From contig JADGGV010000097.1 of NCBI GenBank assembly GCA_019689775.1, positions 1 through 10,418 on the forward strand: a stretch of 10,418 bases of DNA. The letters run 5' to 3'. Of the stretch, positions 1 to 7,194 are shown piece after piece. A model generated the notes under the pieces. It did not search any database and had not been told where the DNA came from. It saw only the letters and a list, made by a program, of their open reading frames with translations. A program made the translations under genes and the position numbers. The stretch comes from Gemmatimonadota bacterium (GTDB lineage Bacteria; Gemmatimonadota; Gemmatimonadetes; Longimicrobiales; RSA9). How positions within the stretch are numbered: the stretch's first letter is position 1; each line of letters begins with the position of its first letter.

Positions 1-2
1 CC

Positions 3-674
3 TCACCCCCCACCACCGCCCACCTCCAGGTCGAAGACGCGCGCGAAGCGCGCCGCCGCGAACGGCGAGCCGCGCAGCTCCAGCGCGCCCGCGCTCGCCG
101 CCGCCTCCAGGTCCTCGAGCCCGGCCGCCAGCGCCGCCAACGTCGCCGGCTCGGTTCGCAGGATCGCCGCCGCGACCGGCGCGGGCCCGCGTGCGACCTC
201 GACGCGCCCGTCGTGCACGGGCAGGTGGTACGCGCTCGCGCCCGCCTCGATCTGGTAGACCTCGGCCACGCCCTCGGCTCGCTCCGGCCGGAAACGCGCC
301 CGCAGCATCAGGATCGCCCAGTCGGCGCGCACCGACGCCCGCGCGGGCCCGGCGCCGGCCGGATCCGCCCCGAGCCGCCCGGCTCCCCAGCGCGCCAGCG
401 CCAGGATCGCGGGCTCGAGCGCCCGCCCCACCTCGGTCAGCTCGTAGGCGACCCCGCCGGCGCCCGCCACCCGGCGCAGCACGCCCTCCTCCGTGAGCGC
501 CTTCAGCCGCGCCGACAGCAGGTTCGGACCGATCCCCGGCAGCGCCTCCAGCAGCTCCTTGAACCGCCGCGGCCCCAGCAACACCTCCCGCACCACCAGC
601 AGCGTCCAGCGCTCCCCGACGCTATCCAGGGCTCGCGCCACCCCGCAGAACTGCTCGTAGCTTCGTCTCGGCAC
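3..674 (-). CDS. HxlR-family winged-helix transcriptional regulator with SCP2-like C-terminal domain
   Basis: Predicted cytoplasmic DNA-binding repressor or activator of 223 residues. Residues ~5-95 form an HxlR-type winged helix: a Cys near residue 10 in YEQFCGVARALD, then VGERWTLLVVREVLLGPRRFKEL, then the recognition-helix region ending in LLSARLKALTEEGVLRR. Residues ~115-220 look like the sterol-carrier-protein-2-like domain often fused to this HxlR subfamily (RADWAILMLRARF, then VYQIEAGASAYHL, ending in a poly-Gly tail). I chose the GTG at 674 because a GGAGGG Shine-Dalgarno sits just upstream (678-683) and the family starts at this point. A longer reading to a GTG at 755 adds 27 Arg/Ala/Gly-rich residues with no ribosome site, and it would start inside the predicted promoter. 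The stop is TGA at 3-5, so the gene is complete. It is separated from the large operon by a terminator. Its target and ligand cannot be told from sequence; autoregulation is suggested by the repeats at 727-800. Confidence 0.9.
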   Translation of the reverse strand: MPRRSYEQFCGVARALDSVGERWTLLVVREVLLGPRRFKELLEALPGIGPNLLSARLKALTEEGVLRRVAGAGGVAYELTEVGRALEPAILALARWGAGRLGADPAGAGPARASVRADWAILMLRARFRPERAEGVAEVYQIEAGASAYHLPVHDGRVEVARGPAPVAAAILRTEPATLAALAAGLEDLEAAASAGALELRGSPFAAARFARVFDLEVGGGGG

Positions 675-677
675 CGG

Positions 678-683
678 CCCTCC
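678..683 (-). promoter_or_regulatory. Ribosome binding site that fixes the HxlR start
   Basis: The minus strand reads GGAGGG, three bases before the GTG at 672-674 (five if only GGAG is counted). No comparable site precedes the alternative upstream GTG at 753-755, where the sequence is GGCGTTTT. This site is the main reason for choosing the shorter protein. Confidence 0.7.
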
Positions 684-726
684 GCGCCTCGCCTCGCCGG
701 GCCGCGCGGCCCGCCGCCGCCGCCGT

Positions 727-800
727 ACTTCATAAAACAATAGTGCCCACTTCACAAAACGCCACCCCCTTCCCCGCCTCGCACTATATGATTCCGAAGT
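727..800. repeat. Repeated ACTTCA-type motifs, probable operator of the HxlR regulator
   Basis: Three related sites fall in 74 bases. On the plus strand, ACTTCATAAAAC (727-738) and ACTTCACAAAAC (749-760) are direct repeats with 11 of 12 identical bases, offset by 22 bp, about two helical turns. The longer block 727-746 (ACTTC-N10-AGTGC) recurs inverted at 781-800, with both five-base ends identical and 14 of 20 positions matching. This includes the 7-bp inverted pair ATAGTGC (740-746) and GCACTAT (781-787). The direct repeats cover the proposed -35 and -10 elements, so a bound regulator would block polymerase. The repeats are directly visible. Their role as an HxlR operator is inference from location and from the common autoregulation of this family. 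Confidence 0.55.
729..757 (-). promoter_or_regulatory. Candidate sigma-70 type promoter of the HxlR gene
   Basis: On the minus strand, TTGTGA (752-757) and TATGAA (729-734) are separated by exactly 17 bases. Each matches 4 of 6 bases of the -35 and -10 consensus. Transcription would begin near 722, leaving a leader of ~45-50 nt before the GTG at 674. The stretch is clearly AT-richer than its surroundings. A second, further-upstream candidate is TCCACA, 17 bases, TATAGT (-10 at 783-788). I cannot decide between one and two start sites from sequence alone. Confidence 0.5.
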
Positions 801-917
801 GAAGATGTGGAAAGAGCGCCAACCGGCGACAGCGGCGAGAGTTGCGCCGGCGACGTGCGGATCGGCGGACGGACGGCCCGGCGGGGGACGTGACGGCCGG
901 CCGGCTGGGCGTGCGGG

Positions 918-958
918 AAAAACGGGCGCTAAGGCCCCTGGAAGCCCCGCGCGCCCGT
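918..958 (-). terminator. Intrinsic terminator closing the eight-gene operon
   Basis: In the direction of transcription, the minus strand carries ACGGGCGC (958-951), a 21-nt loop, and the perfect complement GCGCCCGT (929-922). The final T of that arm starts a run of five T residues (922-918), followed by CCC. It lies 66 bp after the stop codon of the acyltransferase gene, where the last gene of a minus-strand operon should end. The 8-bp stem is nearly all G:C. The long loop and short T tract make it only moderately strong. Confidence 0.7.
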
Positions 959-1023
959 GGGGGGACCTGGACCCCGTCCGAGGTCGCGTTCGGGCGTCAG
1001 CGGGGCTCCTGTGCGGTCGCTTG

Positions 1024-1692
1024 TCAGGCGCGGCCGCCGCGGACCTGGCGGCGATCGTCGCGCGGCGCGATCCGTGGGGTGGCGACGGCGATCTGGGCGG
1101 CGATCGCCGCCATGAGGTCGGAGGCGGCCTTTGGCAGGGCCTTCTCGCGCTCCGCCCGGTCGTCGAGCTTCGGGAAACGGATCGGGGCGCCGAAGGCGAC
1201 GCCGACGGGCGCGCGTCGGAGGCCGCGGTCCCAGCGTGGCCAGACGTCGTACGTGCCGCTCACGCCGCAGGGGATCACGGGGACTCCCGCCTTGAGCACC
1301 AGGCGGACGGTGCCGAGTCGTGGTGGCTGAAGGCGGCCATCCCAGCTCCGCTCGCCCTCGATGTAGACGCCCACGCCGTCGCCCCGGTCGAGGTGGCGCA
1401 GGGCGACGCGGACGACCTGCGGGTCGACGCGGTAGCGTCGCACGGGAAAGGCGAGGAGGCGCGGCATGAGCCACCCCATGATGCGGCCGGTGAACTGGGT
1501 GCTCTTGGCCATGGTGTAGAGGGGGCGGCGCATGATGGCCTGGACGAGGATCGGATCGAGGATGCTCTGGTGGTTGGCGATGAGGAGGAAGGGTCCGTGC
1601 TCCGGCACGTTCTCCAGGCCGTGCACCTCGAGGGGGCCGATGAGCGGCCAACCCAGGCGCACCAGGCGCTGGCAGAACCGGTAGAGGATCAT
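1024..1692 (-). CDS. plsC: 1-acyl-sn-glycerol-3-phosphate acyltransferase (PlsC-like)
   Basis: Probable membrane-associated acyltransferase of 222 residues. The family transfers an acyl chain from acyl-ACP or acyl-CoA to lysophosphatidic acid, giving phosphatidic acid. The catalytic HX4D motif is present as NHQSILDP (His41, Asp46). The acyl-acceptor motif appears as YIEGERS (residues 110-116), where the usual form is EGTRS, so Glu114 replaces Thr. Motif IV is GVPVIPCGVSG (136-146). The N-terminal ~20 residues are amphipathic to hydrophobic, typical of the family. The ATG at 1690-1692 overlaps the preceding stop as ATGA, which fixes the start despite a weak ribosome site. Last gene of the operon. 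The exact acceptor is uncertain: in a glycan operon it could acylate a glycolipid or lipid-A-like molecule rather than serve bulk phospholipid synthesis, so the symbol names the family. Confidence 0.9.
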   Translation of the reverse strand: MILYRFCQRLVRLGWPLIGPLEVHGLENVPEHGPFLLIANHQSILDPILVQAIMRRPLYTMAKSTQFTGRIMGWLMPRLLAFPVRRYRVDPQVVRVALRHLDRGDGVGVYIEGERSWDGRLQPPRLGTVRLVLKAGVPVIPCGVSGTYDVWPRWDRGLRRAPVGVAFGAPIRFPKLDDRAEREKALPKAASDLMAAIAAQIAVATPRIAPRDDRRQVRGGRA

Positions 1693-2288
1693 CGCGTGAC
1701 GATCCGCGGCTGGAACTCGACGATCTCGCCCCTGCCGGCGGCGCGGTAGCGCGCGCGCAGCGCGGCGGTGAGGGACTCCTCCCACAGGCGCGCGGAGCCG
1801 TCGGGGAAGCGGAACGTGGTGAGCGGCTCGCCGCGCGCCTTGATCTGGAGGCTCCCGGAGCTCATCTGGACGGCGGTCAGGCGGTCGAGCGGCCAGCGCC
1901 GCTCTTCTCCCGAGTCGAGGCGCAGCGCCAGCTCCTCGCCGGTGAGCGCGAGCTCGCCGGGGAGCGGCGGCCCGAGCTTCTCGACGCCGCCGAGCAGCTC
2001 GCCCGCCCGATAGACGGGGGCCTCGCCGGTGGAGAACCGGACCGATACGCGCTCCCGGCGCCACTCCCCCGCCCCGCGCTGGCGCGGCGCACGCGCCAGG
2101 CGTACCGCCCAGTCGGCGGCGAGGCGGCGCTCGATCCGGCCGTCGCGCAGCTCCGCGACGATCTCGGATCCGCGCCCGCGCCGGAAGCGGGCGCCGCAGC
2201 CGCTACAGGCGTCCACGGCGTCGCGAGGGTGCAGCCCGCCCTCGAGGCCGCAGAGCGGGCAGGCCCAGAGGAGGTCGCGGATCGCCAT
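1689..2288 (-). CDS. Zinc-ribbon protein of unknown function with possible PH/GRAM-like C-terminal domain
   Basis: A 199-residue protein I cannot assign to a named family. Residues 10-31 form a clear zinc ribbon: CPLC (Cys10, Cys13) and CSGC (Cys28, Cys31) separated by 14 residues. A middle charged segment (~40-90) follows. Residues ~108-185 alternate short strands and end in a helix (GELALTGEELALRL, then WPLDRLTAVQMSSGSLQI, then TTFRFPDGSARLWEESLTAA), a pattern that resembles a PH/GRAM-like fold; that assignment is inference. The start is ATG 2286-2288, four bases after the preceding stop, with GGAAGG about ten bases upstream. A longer frame from 2357 would overlap the GT2 gene by 65 bases and is unlikely. 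The stop overlaps the acyltransferase ATG, so the two are probably translationally coupled. It may assist the membrane enzymes beside it, but no function is shown. Confidence 0.8.
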   Translation of the reverse strand: MAIRDLLWACPLCGLEGGLHPRDAVDACSGCGARFRRGRGSEIVAELRDGRIERRLAADWAVRLARAPRQRGAGEWRRERVSVRFSTGEAPVYRAGELLGGVEKLGPPLPGELALTGEELALRLDSGEERRWPLDRLTAVQMSSGSLQIKARGEPLTTFRFPDGSARLWEESLTAALRARYRAAGRGEIVEFQPRIVTR

Positions 2289-2292
2289 TCGC

Positions 2293-3030
2293 TTAGAGCC
2301 TTCCGAGCAGCGCCAGCAGGCGCAGCTTCCACACCTTGAAGACGGCTTCCCGCACAATCTTCTTGGACATCTTCGACTCGCCCAGGGTGCGGTCGACGAA
2401 GACGATCGGGATCTCGCCGAGGCGAGCGCCGGCCTTCCACGCGCGGAAACTCATCTCGATCTGGAAGGCGTACCCCTCCGACTCGACGCGGTCGAGGTCC
2501 ATCCGCTCGAGCACCTCGCGACGGAACAGCTTGAAGCCCCCGGTCGCGTCGGCCACGGGGAGCCCGGTCACCCAGCGGGCGTAGACGTTCGCGAAGTACG
2601 ACAGGAGCAGTCGCGTCATCGGCCAGTTGATGACCGTGACGCGGCCGCCGAGGTACCGGGACCCGAGGACGAGGTCGTAATCCTCCGCGGCGCCAAGGAA
2701 CTGCGGGAGGTGGGCCGGGTCGTGCGAGAAGTCGGCGTCCATCTCGAGCAGGTACGCGTAGCCCCGCGCGATCCCCCAGCGGAACCCCTCGATGTAGGCG
2801 GTCCCGAGCCCGAGCTTCCCGCGCCGGTGCAGCACGTGCACGCGCGGCTCGCGCGCGGCGATCTCGTCCGCCACCGCCCCGGTCCCGTCCGGCGAGTTGT
2901 CGTCGATGACGAGGACGTCGATCCGCGGATCCTGCTCGAGGATCATCGGGATCAGCCGCGGCAGGTTCTCGCGCTCGTTGTAGGTCGGGACGATGACGAG
3001 CGCCCGGCCGGCGCCGACGGGACCGCTCAC
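2293..3030 (-). CDS. Polyprenol-phosphate mannose synthase-like glycosyltransferase (GT2, DPM1 type)
   Basis: A 245-residue soluble or peripheral GT2 enzyme. The family transfers mannose or a related sugar from a GDP- or UDP-sugar to dolichyl or polyprenyl phosphate on the cytoplasmic face. Visible motifs in order are VIVPTYNERENL (12-23), DDNSPDGT (43-50), the metal-binding DxD in MDADFSHDP (97-105, Asp98/Asp100), GSRYLGG (123-129), DATGGFKLFRREVL (161-174), GYAFQIEM (186-193) and VDRTLGESKMS (212-222). There is no C-terminal membrane segment, so membrane anchoring may depend on a partner. The GTG at 3028-3030 overlaps the previous stop as GTGA and follows GGAGG, spaced by four bases. The immediate upstream neighbour is a multi-TM UPF0104 protein. 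The sugar could be mannose, glucose or another; the sequence does not decide. Confidence 0.92.
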   Translation of the reverse strand: MSGPVGAGRALVIVPTYNERENLPRLIPMILEQDPRIDVLVIDDNSPDGTGAVADEIAAREPRVHVLHRRGKLGLGTAYIEGFRWGIARGYAYLLEMDADFSHDPAHLPQFLGAAEDYDLVLGSRYLGGRVTVINWPMTRLLLSYFANVYARWVTGLPVADATGGFKLFRREVLERMDLDRVESEGYAFQIEMSFRAWKAGARLGEIPIVFVDRTLGESKMSKKIVREAVFKVWKLRLLALLGRL

Positions 3031-4001
3031 AGGACCTCCAGCGTGGCCGTCCCCTTGGCGCCGGGGTGCCGCGGCCGGAGCCACGGCAGCGCGGCGAGCG
3101 GGAGCAGCTCGGCCGCGGTGAACCAGAGGCGCGAGACGATCGACACGACGAGCGCCGCCGGGCCGGGGATGACCGCGGCCAGCAGCGCGACCATGGCGGC
3201 CTCCCGCACGCCGATCCCCGCCGGCGCCACGATCGCGATGTAACCGGCCAGGTACGAGGCGGCGACGGCGCCGGACAGATAGCGCACGTGCGCCAGGGAG
3301 GCCGGCGCGAAGGCGGTGACGAAGAGCGTGAACGCCGCCCCGAGCAGGACCCAGCTCGCGGCGTACCCCAGCGCCCAGAGCGCGGCCACGCCGGGCCGCA
3401 CGCGATCCAGCGCCTCGATCGCCGGCGCGACGCGGGTCGGCGCCCGCGCCGCCCGCGGGGGCGGGCGCCGCGCGCCCGCCGGCGTCGCCGTCAGGAAGCC
3501 GAGGCCGACCGCGCCGACCACGAGCACGGCGACGGCGGCGGCCGCCGCCACCCCGGAACCCGACCAGCTCGGCAGCGTCGCGGCCAGGAACAGACAGCCG
3601 GTCGTGAGGAACCCGATCTGGCCGATGATCGAGGCCGCCGTAGCGCCCAGCGCCGAGACCCCCTCGCGCTGGGCCAGCAGCGCCAGCCCCGCCACCTGCC
3701 AGACCTTCCCCGGGATGTACCGGCCGAGGCTCGAGACGAAGTAGACCCGGATGACGGAGCCGGGCGGCGGCGTCCGTCCGGTGATGTCGGCGACGATCCG
3801 CCGCCAGAGGAAGGCGTGCACGAGGTAGACGACGACGACCGCCACGAGCGAGGCGAGCAGCGGAAGCGCGCTCGGCCGCCAGCGGGCGAGCGCGGCGGCG
3901 TCGAGGCGGCCCAGCTCGGGGCGCAGCCGGCTCCACACGCCCCAGATCACGACCGCGAGCAGCGCCACCTGGAGCCCGCGGAGCAGCCAGTGCTTCCTCA
4001 T
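3027..4001 (-). CDS. UPF0104 / lysylphosphatidylglycerol-synthase transmembrane-region family protein
   Basis: An integral membrane protein of 324 residues with about seven or eight hydrophobic segments (roughly 7-24, 45-65, 102-112, 118-142, 150-171, 205-232, 242-260, 268-305). Family signatures are VSSLGRYIPGKVWQVAG (89-105), in the loop before a membrane helix, and PAGIGVREAAM (260-270), matching the usual PGGxGxRE motif. It has only the membrane half of MprF-like proteins: there is no C-terminal lysyl-transfer domain, so it is not an MprF synthase. Relatives occur beside or fused to polyprenyl-phosphate glycosyltransferases (for example archaeal AglD), and flippase-like roles have been proposed. 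Residues ~174-190 form an Arg/Pro-rich cytoplasmic loop. The ATG at 3999-4001 overlaps the methyltransferase stop as ATGA, and its own stop overlaps the GT2 start. Family confident, function inferred. Confidence 0.85.
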   Translation of the reverse strand: MRKHWLLRGLQVALLAVVIWGVWSRLRPELGRLDAAALARWRPSALPLLASLVAVVVVYLVHAFLWRRIVADITGRTPPPGSVIRVYFVSSLGRYIPGKVWQVAGLALLAQREGVSALGATAASIIGQIGFLTTGCLFLAATLPSWSGSGVAAAAAVAVLVVGAVGLGFLTATPAGARRPPPRAARAPTRVAPAIEALDRVRPGVAALWALGYAASWVLLGAAFTLFVTAFAPASLAHVRYLSGAVAASYLAGYIAIVAPAGIGVREAAMVALLAAVIPGPAALVVSIVSRLWFTAAELLPLAALPWLRPRHPGAKGTATLEVL

Positions 4002-4717
4002 CCGCGCGGCCCCGGCTTCCGCGCCACGACGCCGATCCGCCGCCGGAGCAGCGGCACCCACCGGGCGAAGGCCCGCTCGAGCAGGTTCCACCCGGGGAGG
4101 TGCGAGGGCAGCCACGCCGTCCGCACGACCTCGAAACCCGCCGCCCGGACCGCGTCCACCAGCTCGGCGGCCGAGCGGACGCCGATGTGCGACGGATCCT
4201 GGCGCATCGCGCCGAGGTCGCGGAGGCGCTCGAAGAGGTGCGAGGCCTCCGGCGTGTAGATCACGAGCGCCCCGCCCGGACGAAGCACCCGGAGCGCCTC
4301 GGCGAGCACCGCGCCCAGCGTGGCGTCGTCCAGATGCTCCGTGACGTCCGCCGCGAGCACCACGTCCCGGCTCTCCGGCGGGAACGGCAGCGCCGTCGCG
4401 TCGCCCTCGATGAACGTCGCCCCGCGCACGCCCTCGGCTGCCGCCACCTCGCGTGCGGTGGCCACCGCCTCGGGCGCGAAGTCCACGCCCACGGCCGACG
4501 TCGCGCCCCGGCGCGCCGCCTCCACCGTGAACGTCCCCATCCCGCACCCGACGTCGAGCACCCGGGCGCCGCGGACGTCCGGCAGCAGCGAGAACACGTT
4601 GGCGATGCGCTGCCGCGCGAACCGGTTCCGCGTGCGGTAGCGAAGCGCCAGGTCCTGGAAGTAGCGCCGATCGTAATGGCCGGCCACGTCGTACGCGGAG
4701 AGCCCCTTCTCCCTCAC
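3998..4717 (-). CDS. Class I SAM-dependent methyltransferase
   Basis: A 239-residue cytoplasmic methyltransferase of the Methyltransf_11/25 (UbiG-like) type. The SAM-binding motif I is VLDVGCGMGTF (53-63), followed by GVDFAPEAV (acidic Asp79 at the end of strand 2), EGDATALPF (Asp106) and VVLAADVTEHLDD (119-131). The post-domain segment has LRVLRPGGALVIYTP and HIGVRSAAELVDAVRAAGFEVV, typical of this group. The N-terminus YDVAGHYDRRYFQDLALRYR is also common in family members that modify sugars or lipids. The start is GTG 4715-4717, overlapping the YfhO stop as GTGA, preceded by GGAGG with a four-base spacer. Given its place between membrane glycan genes, it may methylate a sugar residue or the lipid-linked intermediate, for example as a cap. 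The substrate is not visible in the sequence. Confidence 0.88.
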   Translation of the reverse strand: MREKGLSAYDVAGHYDRRYFQDLALRYRTRNRFARQRIANVFSLLPDVRGARVLDVGCGMGTFTVEAARRGATSAVGVDFAPEAVATAREVAAAEGVRGATFIEGDATALPFPPESRDVVLAADVTEHLDDATLGAVLAEALRVLRPGGALVIYTPEASHLFERLRDLGAMRQDPSHIGVRSAAELVDAVRAAGFEVVRTAWLPSHLPGWNLLERAFARWVPLLRRRIGVVARKPGPRG

Positions 4718-7194
4718 GCCGCCTCCACCCTGCGCCGCTCGAGCACGAATCCGCCGATCCCGACGGCGAACAGCACGAGCAGCAGCGCCACCGACACGTA
4801 CGCCGTCGCCTGGAGCACGGGCGAATGGTAGAAGAACCGGACGCGGTGCCGCCCGGCCGGGACCGGCACGCCGCGGAACGTGTAGTCGACGCGCAGCACC
4901 GGCGCCGTCCGCCCGTCCACCTCGGCGTGCCACGCCTGGTGGTAGTTCTCCGAGACCACGAGCAGCGCCGGCCGATCCGACGTCACCTCCAGCGTGTACT
5001 CGTTGACGCCGGGCGCCGTCCACCGCACCTCCCCCTTCGGGTCCGGCCGCAGTTGCGTCCCCGCGGGGAGCGGCGTCGACAGCGTCGCCGTCGTGCGGAA
5101 ATCGAAGCCCGGCGAGAGGAGCGTGTCGACGGCGAGGCTGTCGGGGACGACGCGCGCATCCCCGACCAGGAACGCCCGCGGCAGCGCCGAGGTGCGCCGG
5201 TACACCACCTGGCCGTCCGGCGCGCGGTACGCCTCCTCGAAGCCGGCCGGGAGCTGGACCGGCGCCGGCGACAACAGGTACACCGTGTTCGTGAGATCCA
5301 GCAAGCGGAAGTTGGAGCGGATCATGTTCTGCTCCGGGCCCTCCCCTCCGATCAGATCCCGCCAGCGCCCGATCTCGTTGCCGTGATGCCCGGCCAACTG
5401 CTCGATCCCGTGGATCGCCAGCAGATTCGGCGGCGTGCGCACCCCGACCATCGGGCTCACGTCGAGCGCACGGAACACCTCCCCCGCGGCCCGCCGCTGC
5501 TGGAGCCAGCGCACGCCGTCCGGCGGCGTGAACAGGAGCTGCGCGTCCGGCGTCGCGTTGATCAGCTCCGTGCCCCGGATGAACGGCCGATCCACGCGAT
5601 AGAGGTCGAGGAACGCCAGCAACGCGACGAGCGCGACCGCCGTCGTGCGCCCGATCCCGCCGCGGGCCAGCGCCTCCCAGATCCCGGCGGTCGCGATCGC
5701 CAGCCCCGCCGCGACCATGAAGCCGAGCTGGATGCTCGGCAGGTCGGCCTCCAGCGCCTGGAGCTTGGCCGGCGTCAGGTAGCCGCCGAAGATCGCGCGC
5801 CAGCCCCCGGTCAGCGCCCCGCCCCCCGCCAGGAGCGCGAGAAGGAACATGACCGCCGCCGCGATCCAGAGGTACCGCCGCGCGCTCCGCTGCTCCGCCT
5901 CGTCGCCCGCGGCCCACTCCAGGTAGCGCTGGAGCCCGAACGCGCCCAGCGTCACCACCGACAGCGCGTACAGGAAGATGATGAGCGACGGCGCGCGGAA
6001 GAGCTTGACGCCCGGGATCCGGTAGAAGAGGTGGAAGAGCGGCGTGTCGGCGCCCAGGCCGTAGAGCAGCGACAGCGCGCCCAGGCCGGCGAAGAACCAG
6101 GCGGCGCCGCGTCGCCGTCGCAGGAACGCGAGCGGCGCCAGCAGGAGCGGCAGGAACCCGACGTACTCCGAGTTCAGCTTGAACGGGTTCCGCCCCCAGT
6201 AGGTGTTCCCGGCCCGCGTCTCGGTCGGGGCGTTGTCGCCCACGAAGTCCGGAACGACGAGCGACGCCACCTCCTCGGGGTGCAGCGAGAACTGCGTCGA
6301 GTACTGGTAGGCAAGCTCGGGGCTCCGCGCCTGGTTCGTCTTCGCGCTGCGCTGCGAGTACTCGCGCAGGTAGCCGAGCGGCGGGAAGAACTGCACCGCG
6401 GCCGCGCCGACCCCGAGCACGCCCGCCAGCGCGAACAGGCCGAACAGCCGGGCGCCCCGCGCGGCCCCCTCCGCCCGCCCGATCTGCACCGCCCGGAAGA
6501 TCGCGTACAGTGAGATCCCCCAGACGTTGAAGTAGGCGAGCTGCATATGGGAGGTGAAGACCGTCAGCCCGACCCCGAGCGCGAGGAACGCGAAGTCCGC
6601 GATGCCGCGCCGCCGGAACGCCCGCTCCACCAGCCAGAAGACGAGCGGCGCGAGCGACGTGACGAACATCTTTCCGTCGCCGCCCGGGAACACCAGGCTG
6701 ACCAGGTCCGCGCCCATCAGGTAGACGAGGCCGCCAAAGAACGCGACCGCCCGCGGCACGCCCAGCTCCCGCAGCCAGACGCACGTGAAGACGCCGGCCA
6801 GGAAGACCGTCAGCACCAGCTTCCACCCGAACGCGCTCGCCGCGTTCAGGAAGAAGAGCGCCATCGACGGCGGGTAGAAGATGTCGCCGTGCATCCCCTC
6901 CACGAACGGGAGACCGCCGTAGAGCAGCGGGTCCCACAGCGGGAAGTGCCCCGTGGAATGCACGACGTCCGTGTAGAACTTCCGCGCGAAGTAGCTGAGC
7001 GCCTGCGTGTCGACGCCGAGCAACTGCGCGCCGCCGAAGACGAACTCCCGGAACAGGATCACCGTCACCAGCGCGTAGAGCGCCGGCGCCATCCAGGAGC
7101 GGAAGCGCTCGGGCTCCGCCACTCGACCTCGCGCCCGGAGCGGAGCGCCGGCCGCCGGCCGGCCGCCCGCGGAGCGTGTCGCCTTCGCTGTCAC
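4714..7194 (-). CDS. YfhO-family polytopic membrane protein (putative GT-C glycosyltransferase)
   Basis: An 826-residue membrane protein with the YfhO layout. A basic N-terminal tail (1-34) is followed by a first membrane helix (~36-54) and an outside loop containing LLGVDTQALSYFARKFY and the family motifs FPLWDPLLYGGLPF (84-97) and GDIFYPP (103-109). Many further helices run to ~535. A large extracytoplasmic C-terminal domain (~540-795) ends in the signature LLVVSENYHQAWHAEVDG and VPVPAGRHRVRFFYHSP, then a last helix (797-817) and a basic tail. In Bacillus subtilis, YfhO works with the GT2 CsbB in glycosylating lipoteichoic acid from lipid-linked sugar, so a GT-C transferase using polyprenyl-P-sugar outside the membrane is plausible; Asp62 in the first loop is a candidate catalytic residue. 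The start is GTG 7192-7194, directly abutting the preceding TAG. A later ATG at 7090-7092 (Met35), just before the first helix, is an alternative. Confidence 0.85.
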   Translation of the reverse strand: MTAKATRSAGGRPAAGAPLRARGRVAEPERFRSWMAPALYALVTVILFREFVFGGAQLLGVDTQALSYFARKFYTDVVHSTGHFPLWDPLLYGGLPFVEGMHGDIFYPPSMALFFLNAASAFGWKLVLTVFLAGVFTCVWLRELGVPRAVAFFGGLVYLMGADLVSLVFPGGDGKMFVTSLAPLVFWLVERAFRRRGIADFAFLALGVGLTVFTSHMQLAYFNVWGISLYAIFRAVQIGRAEGAARGARLFGLFALAGVLGVGAAAVQFFPPLGYLREYSQRSAKTNQARSPELAYQYSTQFSLHPEEVASLVVPDFVGDNAPTETRAGNTYWGRNPFKLNSEYVGFLPLLLAPLAFLRRRRGAAWFFAGLGALSLLYGLGADTPLFHLFYRIPGVKLFRAPSLIIFLYALSVVTLGAFGLQRYLEWAAGDEAEQRSARRYLWIAAAVMFLLALLAGGGALTGGWRAIFGGYLTPAKLQALEADLPSIQLGFMVAAGLAIATAGIWEALARGGIGRTTAVALVALLAFLDLYRVDRPFIRGTELINATPDAQLLFTPPDGVRWLQQRRAAGEVFRALDVSPMVGVRTPPNLLAIHGIEQLAGHHGNEIGRWRDLIGGEGPEQNMIRSNFRLLDLTNTVYLLSPAPVQLPAGFEEAYRAPDGQVVYRRTSALPRAFLVGDARVVPDSLAVDTLLSPGFDFRTTATLSTPLPAGTQLRPDPKGEVRWTAPGVNEYTLEVTSDRPALLVVSENYHQAWHAEVDGRTAPVLRVDYTFRGVPVPAGRHRVRFFYHSPVLQATAYVSVALLLVLFAVGIGGFVLERRRVEAA

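Larger units (their letters stand above)
675..1023. other. Intergenic region between the operon end and the HxlR gene
   Basis: This 349-bp gap holds the HxlR leader and promoter/operator (675-800) and the operon terminator (918-958). I see nothing convincing in 801-917 or 959-1023: they are GC-rich, with short CCGG/GGCC-type palindromes expected from composition. A plus-strand frame opens at 799 but runs antisense through the acyltransferase gene and resembles no protein family. Confidence 0.6.

Noticed and set aside
675..755. N-terminal extension of the HxlR protein from GTG 755
   Set aside because: The extra 27 residues are low-complexity, lack a ribosome site and overlap the proposed promoter; homologous sequence begins near the GTG at 674.
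894..905. GGCCGGCC-type palindromes (also near 7150-7165)
   Set aside because: Short GC palindromes recur throughout the window and have no consistent spacing or partner.
3027..4001. MprF-type lysylphosphatidylglycerol synthase
   Set aside because: Only the membrane region is present; the C-terminal aminoacyl-transferase domain is missing and the next gene is a GT2.
799..4259. Plus-strand frames at 799-1749, 2029-3243 and 3066-4259
   Set aside because: They run antisense to plsC, zinc-ribbon, GT2, UPF0104 and methyltransferase genes with clear motifs. Their translations are low-complexity and charged.
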